Under the pieces are notes generated by a model. That model was not told where the DNA came from and searched no databases. It worked only from the letters and a program-made list of their open reading frames with translations. From Christensenellaceae bacterium Phil1 (GTDB lineage: Bacteria; Bacillota; Clostridia; Christensenellales; CAG-138), in contig MSGS01000007.1 in NCBI GenBank assembly GCA_001940855.1, positions 1 through 64,000 of the forward strand: 64,000 nucleotides of DNA. The letters run 5' to 3'. Below, piece after piece: positions 16,051-25,116 of this stretch (positions within the stretch are counted from its first letter, which is position 1; each line of letters opens with the position of its first letter). A program made the translations under genes and the position numbers.

Positions 16051-17376
16051 TTACCGCAAGCTGCTGTTACAGTAGGGTTTCACCAACAGCTCGATTCCGA
16101 GAAATCCCCAGACGCGCCGTCCGGCAGAATTCGTAATGGTGTTGGTGTGCTCGAGATTGTATTTCTTCTCGTTCTCCACCAGAAAATCACTGACGGAACG
16201 GGGCTTCAAAGGCGTCATTGCATTTTCCTCACACCAGATGGCATAGGTTTCATAGATTTCCTTGGAAGAGGCACTGCAATCGGCTTTGAGCCGCACATAG
16301 CCCTCATCCTCCATAAAATCGATCAGGTTGTTGGAGTCCCGTTTTACGTACTCGCGGTTATTGCGGATGCGCTCACTTTCCGTGAATTGGAATTTGTTTG
16401 AAACAAGCCGCTGCAATCCCGCAAACATCCAGAGAAAAACGCCCTCCGCCTCATCCTTCATTTTGTCGGCGATATCCGGATCATCCATCCTGTCTGTCGC
16501 CTTTTCTTTCTTGGTCAGAATGAGCTGACGGCGGTAAAAGCCGTTGGAGCGGTCATAAAGCGCCTGCAAATCTCCGTTGGAGAAGGCGAGCAGTCGGCAG
16601 AACATCCAGCCCTGATAGCTCTGCTTGCCCTTGCGTTCCAAATCCATTTTCCCCTGTGCGGTAACGATGGATTTTACATAGTTGGTCTGTTTCAGCGCTT
16701 CCATTTTCATATCGTCATCGATCATAAGAAGCTGGTGTTCAAGGTCGGCGCGGGCGAATCGGTTTTCCGAGACTTTTCCGATGCTGCCGTCCTTCATGTT
16801 GCTGCCGAAGACAGCGTTCATGACGCTGCCGATCTGGCTTTTTCCTTCGCCGCCCTTTCCCTTGATAATCATCATTCTCTGACCTTTGGTAGAGGGGATG
16901 AGGCAGTATCCGAGGTATTCCTGTAAAGCCGGGATATCTTCCTCATGGAACAGGTCATGCAAAAATCGCAGCCACTTTTCCGGTCTCGGAGCATCGGGAT
17001 CGTACCTGATCGGCAAACGGCTGCGGACGATCTCAGGCTTTCCGGGGACAAACGTCCCGTCCAGATACAGCGTTCCGTTTGCAAGATGAACTCTGTCCTG
17101 CTGCGGCGCAAGATCGATACCCGTACTGTAGAATTTCAAAAGCTCCACGATATTGTTGATGGTGTGCGGTACGTTTTTGACGGCGCAGATTTTCAGCTCA
17201 TGATAGATTTTCTGTTTCAACGGGCGCTCGTCCGTCATGTGTCCCTCCGGTGTAAAGAAGGCGCTGCAATCATAAGCGAGCTGATGATTGCGTGTGAACT
17301 CTTCGCAGAATGCCACCTCGACAATATCTTTTCCGTTCCACCAGATTGGGCAATCAAGCAGCTCGTCCATTGGCAT
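16051..17376 (-). CDS. P4-type replicative helicase (DUF5906/D5-like)
   Basis: A 441-residue superfamily 3 type ATPase. Walker A is GKGGEGKS at 173-180 and Walker B is LLMIDDDMK (about 215-223); the downstream FSNG is a sensor motif. The N-terminal part (DRVHLANGTLYLDG) matches phage/plasmid primase C-terminal helicases. GGAGG precedes the ATG by 6 bases. The gene overlaps the 3' end of the CHC2 primase gene by 23 bases, so primase and helicase are coupled, as in a primase-helicase split in two. It suggests that the excised element replicates. Confidence 0.87.
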   Translation of the reverse strand: MPMDELLDCPIWWNGKDIVEVAFCEEFTRNHQLAYDCSAFFTPEGHMTDERPLKQKIYHELKICAVKNVPHTINNIVELLKFYSTGIDLAPQQDRVHLANGTLYLDGTFVPGKPEIVRSRLPIRYDPDAPRPEKWLRFLHDLFHEEDIPALQEYLGYCLIPSTKGQRMMIIKGKGGEGKSQIGSVMNAVFGSNMKDGSIGKVSENRFARADLEHQLLMIDDDMKMEALKQTNYVKSIVTAQGKMDLERKGKQSYQGWMFCRLLAFSNGDLQALYDRSNGFYRRQLILTKKEKATDRMDDPDIADKMKDEAEGVFLWMFAGLQRLVSNKFQFTESERIRNNREYVKRDSNNLIDFMEDEGYVRLKADCSASSKEIYETYAIWCEENAMTPLKPRSVSDFLVENEKKYNLEHTNTITNSAGRRVWGFLGIELLVKPYCNSSLR

Positions 17377-17944
17377 GCACCCCCTCCAATCTGTAACGCA
17401 GCTTTTCTATCAGACCGTTTTGAAGCAGGTCGTCCACGGTTTTTACGCGCTCCTCCAATGTTGCGGCGCATAAAAAATCTGCCAAATACTCGATTGTGTC
17501 GAGCATCTGACAGGCTTCCACGAAACGGTCGTCGAATTCTTCATCCGGCGTTTTCGGTGCGTATTCGGTCTTCCAGCGGCGGAGCAGCTGCTCATATTCC
17601 GTGAGAACTGAAATGCACAGCGTTTCGTCCTTCCGGAACTGCGCGAGATACGGTCTTACCGGCATCAAAGTCGGCGGCTTGTCCGGGTCAATGCCAAAAT
17701 CCACGGCAATACGGTGAATAACCTCCGTAAAGCTCAGCCCCAGAAGCTTTGCTGACAGGTCGATGACATCCCCGTGCGCCCCGCAGGCGAAGCAGTAGAA
17801 GTGGTCGTCATAGAGCTTCATGCTCGGGTTGGTGTCGTTGTGGAACGGGCATAGCGCCATCCCGTTCCTGTGTACGGTCAATCCGTACTGTCGTGCGGCG
17901 TCGGCAGGTGCAACCTTTGCTTTAATGATTTCGATTTGTGACAT
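17354..17944 (-). CDS. CHC2 zinc-finger DNA primase-like protein
   Basis: A 196-residue protein with the DnaG-type zinc finger: Cys32, His35, Cys51 and Cys54 in CPFHNDTNP...FYCFACGAHGD, followed by the helix DVIDLSAKLLG. No Toprim domain is present, so it is only the DNA-binding module with a helical C-terminus. It has GAAGGAGTG before its ATG and overlaps the helicase gene. In plasmids and elements this arrangement primes replication at a specific origin; the palindromes just upstream could be that origin. Confidence 0.85.
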   Translation of the reverse strand: MSQIEIIKAKVAPADAARQYGLTVHRNGMALCPFHNDTNPSMKLYDDHFYCFACGAHGDVIDLSAKLLGLSFTEVIHRIAVDFGIDPDKPPTLMPVRPYLAQFRKDETLCISVLTEYEQLLRRWKTEYAPKTPDEEFDDRFVEACQMLDTIEYLADFLCAATLEERVKTVDDLLQNGLIEKLRYRLEGVHANGRAA

Positions 17945-18022
17945 GCTATCACTCCTTCGTAAGATTTAGCCCGGCAAAATGTCCGGGCTATGTACGGCGC
18001 CTGCCCGCAGCGGCTTGAAGGA

Positions 18023-18053
18023 AGGAATTTCGGAAGCCGCTTCCGAAATTCCT
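18023..18053. repeat. Palindrome copy 1 (CGGAAGCSGCTTCCG family)
   Basis: Fifteen-base arms around a central C, core CGGAAGCCGCTTCCG flanked by AATTT/AAATT. It begins at the stop codon of the 157-residue gene and lies in the gap before the primase gene. Confidence 0.8.
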
Positions 18054-18526
18054 CAATCTCCGGCCATTCTCTGAAACTCTCTGATGGCGTCCACCTCCGA
18101 CTGGTAGAACCAATCACTATATGGATTCTTCTTTACAAGCTTGGCTGCATTGCGGATTTTACGAATCGCATATTCGATCTCACGGGATTTGTACCCCTTC
18201 TTCAATGCACTGATAGATAAGTTCGCGATAAGGACGCAGGATTCATAGGACATACGATCCTGCAGCCACATACGACCAATCTGTTCCAGTATGCCGTGCT
18301 TCCCGGTGGCGGTTTGTGTTGCGTCATCGGAACGCCAGAGCATATGGCTGTCCGGAATTTCGGAAGCGGCTTCCGAAATTATATTGATTGCCTCAAACAT
18401 ATACTTTGCATTGACCTGTGTACGGCGAGTACCGTCTAAGCAGGAAGTAGTCCCGATATCTATCGGAGGCCTACCGCGCTTTCGATTTTCGGAAGCCGCT
18501 TCCGTTATTCTGTTCTGTTCTTTCAT
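18053..18526 (-). CDS. Hypothetical element protein with repeated EAASE motif
   Basis: A 157-residue protein with no domain I recognise. I start it at 18526 (MKEQNRITEAASENRKRGRPP), where GGAGGTG lies just upstream, not at the track start 29 codons earlier. RKRGRPP resembles an AT-hook, which would fit DNA binding. The motif EAASE occurs twice, each time because the palindrome CGGAAGCSGCTTCCG lies in the coding sequence. The C-terminal half is helical and basic (KKGYKSREIEYAIRKIRNAAKLVKK). It precedes primase and helicase genes, so a replication or copy-control role is possible. Confidence 0.65.
   Translation of the reverse strand: MKEQNRITEAASENRKRGRPPIDIGTTSCLDGTRRTQVNAKYMFEAINIISEAASEIPDSHMLWRSDDATQTATGKHGILEQIGRMWLQDRMSYESCVLIANLSISALKKGYKSREIEYAIRKIRNAAKLVKKNPYSDWFYQSEVDAIREFQRMAGD
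18356..18380. repeat. Palindrome copy 2 (CGGAAGCSGCTTCCG family)
   Basis: Twelve-base arms AATTTCGGAAGC/GCTTCCGAAATT around a central G. It lies inside the 157-residue gene, encoding SEAASE on the minus strand. Confidence 0.8.
18490..18504. repeat. Palindrome copy 3 (CGGAAGCSGCTTCCG family)
   Basis: The 15-base core CGGAAGCCGCTTCCG near the 5' end of the 157-residue gene, encoding EAASE. The flanking AT-rich arms are not conserved here. Confidence 0.75.
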
Positions 18527-18710
18527 GTTGCACCTCCGGCAAATTTCTCTCAGATAAAGAACAAGCGAGGCTCCGTCTTTTGACAAAGCTTCGCTTGTTT
18601 TCTCCCTCTCCATAGTATATGGGCATGGGGGAATGTGTTTTGTTCCAATTTTGAGAATTTTTTTGAAAAACTTTTTCGGTACGTATGTACACAGCGAAAA
18701 GGCGCAATTC

Positions 18711-19652
18711 CTACTCTATATGCTTGTCTATGAATTCGCCGTATTCCTTGCTTACAAAATCGTCAAAACGATTTGCCACCTGCCGGATTCGCTTTGAAAC
18801 TGCGCTCGGCACCTTGAAACCAACCCTCTCTGCGATTTCTTTCTGAGAATAACCCGCGGCTCGAAGCTCCAGAATTCTCTGATCCGTCTCACTCAAACGG
18901 CTTTTGAAATCATCCATCTTGGCTTTTTCCAGAACCCTCGTTTCAAATTCCGCACTTGGGTCAGCGATATCATAGAGAGCATCGCCGTTGATTGACAGCC
19001 CGTTTGCTCTGATTTCCTCCAAGGACAGGGCGGGTATTGTCCGGCTGTGCATCCATGAGCGCATGAAGTCCCGCTTCTGAACGCTTTTTCCGGCATAATC
19101 CTCCGGCTGACGGGATTTCCATATCTCGTCAATAAGCGGCTGCCAGTTTTCCTCTTCGACGGTTATTTTGGTGAGGTCTTCAACAAACACGCTGAATTGC
19201 TCGTATGTCAGCCAATCAATGTCATGCGCTGTGGGCTCCGTAAAGAGCTCCTGGAAACTGCCGCCGTCAGACGCCTCGATCCTGTTGCGGAAATGTGGGA
19301 GAATGAGATATGCCATTCTCCACAATGGGAAGTCGCCGGAATACTTCTGCCAGTCTCCGGGGATGTCCTGATACTTGCCGCCCTTTTTCGGAACCTGAAA
19401 GAACTGCCAGGCAGCCCAGGCATAGCAATCCCATACAAGCTCCAAAAAGCTGTCGCTTTTCAGCATACTGCGGTACTTTTCGCTGTCGAGCAAACGCCGG
19501 ATATTTCTCGGCAGTTCCAAATACTCCGGACGCTTCTCCACAAGCTCACGCGGCAGCGCATAGAACATCCGCAGCCAGGAAAGGTTGCTGCTTAGGGGGA
19601 TTTCGATGATCTGTTCCGGGAGGATTACGATATAGCCTCTTTGTTCTTTCAT
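18711..19652 (-). CDS. Sigma-like protein with C-terminal helix-turn-helix
   Basis: A 313-residue protein. The C-terminus (about 245-295) reads LSETDQRILELRAAGYSQKEIAERVGF, a clear sigma-70 region 4-like helix-turn-helix. The first 240 residues are tryptophan-rich and match no sigma region 2 that I can see. Its ATG overlaps the stop of the DUF4062 gene by 4 bases (ATGA), so it is made with the defence cargo, although similar proteins are common in clostridial mobilizable elements. It may regulate element genes. The 98-base gap from its stop to the 157-residue gene shows no clear terminator. Confidence 0.7.
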   Translation of the reverse strand: MKEQRGYIVILPEQIIEIPLSSNLSWLRMFYALPRELVEKRPEYLELPRNIRRLLDSEKYRSMLKSDSFLELVWDCYAWAAWQFFQVPKKGGKYQDIPGDWQKYSGDFPLWRMAYLILPHFRNRIEASDGGSFQELFTEPTAHDIDWLTYEQFSVFVEDLTKITVEEENWQPLIDEIWKSRQPEDYAGKSVQKRDFMRSWMHSRTIPALSLEEIRANGLSINGDALYDIADPSAEFETRVLEKAKMDDFKSRLSETDQRILELRAAGYSQKEIAERVGFKVPSAVSKRIRQVANRFDDFVSKEYGEFIDKHIE

Positions 19653-22465
19653 ACGTTGTCACCAATAGAGTCAAGATCGTCACGCGCTGCAACAAACCGT
19701 ACAAGATAATTGCTGTCTGACTTGCCTTTGTTTATTATTTGCCTTAAATACGAATCATCCTCATTAACCTGTATTCGCCCCAGACGAGTTAAGATTGCAA
19801 TCTTAGCTGCTTGTGATCCAGTATCCATGATTTGCGATAGATGAATCAAAGCAAGGCGTTTTGCATTTTCGAAATTAGTTAGCTCAATCAGACATGTGGT
19901 CGCGTAATACTTTACATCTCGCTCCTTATGCTGTGACATAAAAATGCTATAATACAAAAATGCTGAAATGAGAGTATCATCCTCCAATTGATCTTTTGCG
20001 CACTCAAGAAAATCAGTTATTATCTTCAAAAACTGCACAATGGTATACGCTTCCGATGAATCTGTTGAATATAGCTGATCAAGCAGACCTTCGCAGCCTG
20101 GTTCGAAAGAACTGTAAATAAAGAGGTAATACTGGAATGATAATATGCGATTTGTATCTTTTGAGAAAAATCCCATCTCATTTCCGATAGAAAAAGCTGC
20201 AGCATTGGCTATCATTTGGTCGCCTATTTCATTCCAGAGTTCTTTTTGTTCACGGCTTCTGAAATATACAAATTGCAAAAGACGAACCGCCGATCTCTTG
20301 GCTTGTATTGTTTGCTTTTCTGAAGATAGAGTTTCAATTCCTGCATCGATAATGCTTTTTAGCAATTCTGAACCGAGAATGATTTCCTCTGTTTTTAGAA
20401 TATTATAAACCACATCAAGGCTTTCGTAGGCATATCCAGAATATGTCCCATTCATTTCCTGCGTTTCGTTGCGAGATTTTGCTTCCGCTATATACGATTT
20501 GATGTGCTCAGAGAAGTCTTGATTTCGTTGTGCTGACATTTCCAACAAGAATGTATGCTTATAAAAATCAGGATACTTTTCCGCTATTACTGCTTCAAGG
20601 TCTTCGTATAACACCTCAGTAGTCTTGCAAAACCGGATAACTGCCGAAGAATAGTATTGATCAAAGAGTTGTTCGTTTTCTGTCGCTGTCACATCAAGTA
20701 ATACTTGTTTTACCTTGAGCTGATCCTTCTGAGTAATCTTTTCAAAATCAATACTGCGAAGCACCTTAAAACAATCCATATAAAAGCGCTTCAACCCATG
20801 ATGAAACACCTCACGTATAAAGGCAACAATATCTTTGCCATTCATACGGTAAGTGTTCTGTCCAAAAAAATCAAAAATAAAAGTATTGATATTGTAAACA
20901 CGCTTATCGTCTTGAACCCACCTCATAGCGTAATCTATCAATTCGCTATAAAGAGCAGAATATGCTGTATCGCTCATATAATATCCAAGCCGGCTGGCCA
21001 GAAGATATTTAGACATTATTTGATGAATAGGATCAAACATATTATTGATACAATCCATAATCGAATCAATATCCTGACCATTGAGGATATCTATGGATTG
21101 ATTATATGTCCTGATTACCGCATCAAGTTTCTTCAAGTCTCGGTTGATTATAAGATACTTAATGTATTCGACAAGCAATTCATGATCTTCATAAAGAATA
21201 CAGAGCATCGAATAAATCGAAATGAGCCTGTCTCGCGTTATCTCTGTTTGAACAATAGATCCGTGCATTTCAGCAATGCAAAAAGCATTTGCAAGCGGAG
21301 AAAAAATCTGATCCAGTCCACCCCAGTTTGTTGTGTAGGGAGAAATGCTTAACTGAGAATAATATTTTTTGGCTATCTCTTCCTGCATGTTTTCGACTTG
21401 TCTATCCAAGTACGGGAAATACACCGGTTCGCCGCTCGTATCTATTAGTTTTTGACCCGGATTTTCAAGAGTGAATGTGCTATTTCTTTCGTCAATTCGT
21501 CCTTGGACATGTCGGATATCGATTGCGATGTCGTTTGCAATCCACGTTGGAATACCTTGCTTATTAATCGCAGTAGAAACAGCTTGCTGAAGCAACATAA
21601 GACATTCATCATACTTAGTGAGATAGTAGCATTTTTGAGCCTGATATCGCAGCTGCAAAACTTCGCATATTTCCCCGTTATTCTCTTTGCTCACTTCGGT
21701 GCATATGCTATCGATAATAGTCTCATCAAAGGGCTTTTGAAAAATAACGGTTTGCAGATGCTCAGACAGCAGTCTTTCGAGCGATGTTTCTTCATCCTCT
21801 TTATTAAGCGGGTTCACCGGAAGTATATTTTTTGTGAGTACACATGCAACATGCGGGTATTTTGAAAAACTCGTGGCTGGAAGCGAATATGTTTCAGTGA
21901 TTAGCGCCTTAGCACTTATTGGCTCGACTTCGCTCTTTTCGACCGAAAACAGTTCTTCCTTCTTCTTATATACCGCGATAACGTCCTGCATCACGCTATC
22001 GTATGCTTTGGAGACGATGTCAGAAAACTCGTGTGCAAGAGCATACTTTGCTGATTGCAGTTTTCTGACATCTTCCTGCATGGGGGTTGGCTCTTTCTTG
22101 TTCTCATCGCAAAAAATATAAAGCAATCTTAAATGCTTGTCTTTTGCTCTTTTTTCTTCACTTAAGACAGCCGGAGGAACCCCATCCGCATTATCAACGA
22201 GAAAGATACAGAGATTTGAATTGTCAACATAATCCAAATAAGCACTTTGCGTGTCTTCGCTGCTGGCTGGATCTGTTTCAAAAACATATGTTTCTACCAA
22301 GCCTGTTACATCTAACAGCTTCTGTAACGATTTCCTTGCGATGGTGTATTTCCCGCCACATTTAGAACTGATAAAAACTCTCAGTTTATGCTCAATGCCC
22401 GAATAACTCATAATAAACCTCTTTCTCCTATGTGGCACATAGCCGATACTATAGCTATCGACCAT
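19649..22465 (-). CDS. DUF4062 protein with long helical C-terminal region
   Basis: A 938-residue protein coupled to a type III restriction pair. The N-terminal domain (about 25-165) begins KLRVFISSKCGGKYTIAR and continues through DNSNLCIFLVDNADG, the pattern of DUF4062, a Rossmann-like fold found at the front of NTPase and repeat proteins. The remaining 750 residues are almost entirely predicted helix without a visible P-loop, suggesting HEAT/TPR-like repeats. Two starts are possible: 22465, coupled to the res stop as TAATG with AAGGAG upstream, or the ATG 18 codons later, nearer the domain edge and also with AGAGG. The gene looks richer in A+T than its neighbours, which suggests a separate origin. 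Function unknown; a defence effector or sensor is my inference. Confidence 0.75.
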   Translation of the reverse strand: MVDSYSIGYVPHRRKRFIMSYSGIEHKLRVFISSKCGGKYTIARKSLQKLLDVTGLVETYVFETDPASSEDTQSAYLDYVDNSNLCIFLVDNADGVPPAVLSEEKRAKDKHLRLLYIFCDENKKEPTPMQEDVRKLQSAKYALAHEFSDIVSKAYDSVMQDVIAVYKKKEELFSVEKSEVEPISAKALITETYSLPATSFSKYPHVACVLTKNILPVNPLNKEDEETSLERLLSEHLQTVIFQKPFDETIIDSICTEVSKENNGEICEVLQLRYQAQKCYYLTKYDECLMLLQQAVSTAINKQGIPTWIANDIAIDIRHVQGRIDERNSTFTLENPGQKLIDTSGEPVYFPYLDRQVENMQEEIAKKYYSQLSISPYTTNWGGLDQIFSPLANAFCIAEMHGSIVQTEITRDRLISIYSMLCILYEDHELLVEYIKYLIINRDLKKLDAVIRTYNQSIDILNGQDIDSIMDCINNMFDPIHQIMSKYLLASRLGYYMSDTAYSALYSELIDYAMRWVQDDKRVYNINTFIFDFFGQNTYRMNGKDIVAFIREVFHHGLKRFYMDCFKVLRSIDFEKITQKDQLKVKQVLLDVTATENEQLFDQYYSSAVIRFCKTTEVLYEDLEAVIAEKYPDFYKHTFLLEMSAQRNQDFSEHIKSYIAEAKSRNETQEMNGTYSGYAYESLDVVYNILKTEEIILGSELLKSIIDAGIETLSSEKQTIQAKRSAVRLLQFVYFRSREQKELWNEIGDQMIANAAAFSIGNEMGFFSKDTNRILSFQYYLFIYSSFEPGCEGLLDQLYSTDSSEAYTIVQFLKIITDFLECAKDQLEDDTLISAFLYYSIFMSQHKERDVKYYATTCLIELTNFENAKRLALIHLSQIMDTGSQAAKIAILTRLGRIQVNEDDSYLRQIINKGKSDSNYLVRFVAARDDLDSIGDNV

Positions 22466-25116
22466 TACAGCTCCTTAAACCTCTCGGCCAAAAGCGCAAA
22501 GGTAGAACTCGACCTGATCTGCCCCGCCGGAATAAACAAATACTGCCACTCCTTGTATCCGTTGGCTTTGCCCCAACGGGAGGCAACGGCGCAATACTGT
22601 ATCCCTCGCTCTTTCTTTGCGATTACATCCGGGTCATTGAGCTTATCCTCGCCCTTGACCTCCACCAGATAAATAATATCCTCGGTTTCTACCACGAAGT
22701 CCGGCTCGTACGCATGGCCGTGGTTATAGGTGATATTGAACTCACGGGGATGCGGTCTAAGCCAGTTGATGACATCAGAATCTGTTTCCATCACACGGGC
22801 AAGCGTCAGCTCTCCGTCCTTGCTATGGAACTTCGCCTCACTGAAAACGCCCTTTTGAATACCGGTAAACAGCACATTCCTGATATCCTCGGTAAAGGAT
22901 TCAAAAAGGCCGACCTTTTCTCTCCAGCTATAAGTCTGCTGGAGATTATATTCGCGGGTACCAACGACCTCCTCTTGCAGAAAGCCGTTCTTACAGTAAA
23001 AATGCTGCATCATTTGCGCATACAGCTTGTTTGCGATATCGCGCTTATACATCATAACGATATTGCGCATGCCGTTCTCGCCGTGGTTCGCTGTATAGTG
23101 GTCGCAAAGCCGGGAGATCATTTTGAACAAAAGCGCAGAGCATTTTTCATAGTCGATCTCCGGCTTTTTGCGCAGCTCATCCAGAATTACTTTCTTGGGG
23201 TTATAGCCTTCAAAATCAATGGCGTCTCCCTTGATGCGCTGGCGATCTGCCATGTCTTCAAGGTTCTGGATTAGCAATTCATTGCGAATAGGCACATGAT
23301 TAAAGGCCGACACATCGAGATCAAAATCCACAAACACATATTCCTCAACGCCGGCATCCGTGATCTTGATACGGGGAATCGGGATGAACTTTGCTTTTGC
23401 GGCGATATGTGTCTGCTCCGTCTGATACAGCATCCATGCGGCCAACGGCATCTCATTTTCATGGAACGTAACGCCCAAGTCCTTATCCACAGAGAGCTGT
23501 GCAGCAACCGTATCAACAATTTTCTGTGCGGTTTGGGGTGTAACGGTATGCTCTGGCTCGGTCTGAATGCTGCGGGAAACCTCCTGCCGGATCAGCGTCT
23601 GCGCTCTGGAGATCACAGCGTCGGTCTGCTCTGTCCGCTCAATCTGTGTGAAGGAATATGCTTCATCGTGGCTTTCGTTGGACGGCATGTCAAACGATAA
23701 CTGCGTGGTGGTAACCTGTTCCGGCACAATTTCTTCCGCCTTGATAACATTCCCTGCCTTGAAAATGGAATCACCGCGCTGCGCCTCCGCCAGAATATCA
23801 TTGAATTTATCATGGGCAGTCAGCATGACGGCATCTACATCCCGGTCACCGGTGCGCTCCCCATAGGGCAGGCGCAGACCGCGACCGACCATCTGCTCTC
23901 GCAGAATTTTGGATGCGGCCGTCCGAAGCGGAACGATGGTATAGAGGTTGTTGACATCCCAACCTTCTTTGAGCATATTGACATGGATCACGATCTCCAC
24001 CGGATTTTTCGGGTTTTCCACATCCAGAAGCAGACGAGTGTTAGCTTCGGTCTCTGCGCCTTTCTGTTTAGAGTGGACGATTATCGTTTTGTTGCGATAT
24101 GCGCCACTACGGAATTCGTCTGACTTTACGAATTGCTCCACCCAGGTTGCGTGATCTGTATCCTTGCAAACTACGAGCATAAACGGCTTCACCACAGGCT
24201 TGCCGTGATTGGCAGCGTAGACTTCCAATTTGCGCTTTGTGCTTTCATGGCAGGTGATGCCGTCCAGCAGCATCATTTTATCCAGCTGTTCATCACCGAA
24301 GTTATAGAAATCAATGTCCGAGCGGGTCACGGCATATGGGGTGCGGGTATAGCCATCCTCGATTGCCTTGGACAGAGGGTATTCATATACCACATTTTTG
24401 AACGGCACCTGCTTGTTCCCCTTGGTCACCAATGGTGTCGCTGTCAATTCCAATCCCAGCAGCGGATGCATCTCGTTCAGCGCCTGTGCCCCCTTTTCTG
24501 CCCGGTAATGGTGTGACTCATCCATAATGAGCACAAGATCCGGCAAGTCGGACAACGCCTGATAGAACGAGTCCCCAATGAGCTCGTTCACCTTTTTCAT
24601 ATTTGCGCCCTCTTTGTTGAATTTATCGATGTTATACACGAAGATGTGAACATCGGATTCAAACAGGGAGAGCGTTTTTTCGCGGTAATCGTCATCCGTA
24701 ATGATCTGCGGCGGCGTACTGAAACAGCCAAGCCCCTTGAACACATACTTGGCGCTGTTGTTATCACTGAGATCCCTTTTGAGTTTTTCAAAAATCGTGG
24801 TATTGGGAGCGACAACGAAAAAGTTCCTGATATGGTGCTGCGTGTAAAGGTAAGCGATAAAGGCTCCCATCAAGCGAGTCTTGCCGACGCCGGTCGCCAG
24901 AGCAAAAGTCAGGGACATAAAGTCACGCTCAAAATCGGAGCAGATTGGATACATAGCGTGGACAGCACCCAGTGCCGCTTTCAGATTCATGCCCTTGCGG
25001 AGCTGTACGGCGTTGGTGATCTCTTCAAGAATCTTCAACGATTGCGTCTGCGGCTTGCGGAGAGACATGACACCACTGATATAATCCGTTGTATAGAGCG
25101 GAAAATCGTTAGACAT
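22465..25116 (-). CDS. res: Type III restriction enzyme, Res subunit
   Basis: ATP-dependent translocase and nuclease that, with Mod, cleaves DNA with unmethylated sites. The start at 25116 (MSNDFPLYTTDY, 883 residues) has AGGAGG 6 bases upstream; the track start adds 9 residues overlapping mod. Superfamily 2 motifs are present: Walker A ATGVGKT (74-80), DESH (about 210), ELTATP, and REQMVGRGLRLPYG as motif VI. The C-terminal nuclease is EPDFVVE...YLVEVKGEDK, a PD-(D/E)xK signature near 835-855. It overlaps mod by 8 bases at its start and the DUF4062 gene at its stop, so all three are translationally coupled. Confidence 0.93.
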   Translation of the reverse strand: MSNDFPLYTTDYISGVMSLRKPQTQSLKILEEITNAVQLRKGMNLKAALGAVHAMYPICSDFERDFMSLTFALATGVGKTRLMGAFIAYLYTQHHIRNFFVVAPNTTIFEKLKRDLSDNNSAKYVFKGLGCFSTPPQIITDDDYREKTLSLFESDVHIFVYNIDKFNKEGANMKKVNELIGDSFYQALSDLPDLVLIMDESHHYRAEKGAQALNEMHPLLGLELTATPLVTKGNKQVPFKNVVYEYPLSKAIEDGYTRTPYAVTRSDIDFYNFGDEQLDKMMLLDGITCHESTKRKLEVYAANHGKPVVKPFMLVVCKDTDHATWVEQFVKSDEFRSGAYRNKTIIVHSKQKGAETEANTRLLLDVENPKNPVEIVIHVNMLKEGWDVNNLYTIVPLRTAASKILREQMVGRGLRLPYGERTGDRDVDAVMLTAHDKFNDILAEAQRGDSIFKAGNVIKAEEIVPEQVTTTQLSFDMPSNESHDEAYSFTQIERTEQTDAVISRAQTLIRQEVSRSIQTEPEHTVTPQTAQKIVDTVAAQLSVDKDLGVTFHENEMPLAAWMLYQTEQTHIAAKAKFIPIPRIKITDAGVEEYVFVDFDLDVSAFNHVPIRNELLIQNLEDMADRQRIKGDAIDFEGYNPKKVILDELRKKPEIDYEKCSALLFKMISRLCDHYTANHGENGMRNIVMMYKRDIANKLYAQMMQHFYCKNGFLQEEVVGTREYNLQQTYSWREKVGLFESFTEDIRNVLFTGIQKGVFSEAKFHSKDGELTLARVMETDSDVINWLRPHPREFNITYNHGHAYEPDFVVETEDIIYLVEVKGEDKLNDPDVIAKKERGIQYCAVASRWGKANGYKEWQYLFIPAGQIRSSSTFALLAERFKEL

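Noticed and set aside
18023-18504. CRISPR array
   Set aside because: Only three palindromes with unequal spacing (110-330 bases), two inside a gene, so not repeats and spacers. No array was seen elsewhere in the window.
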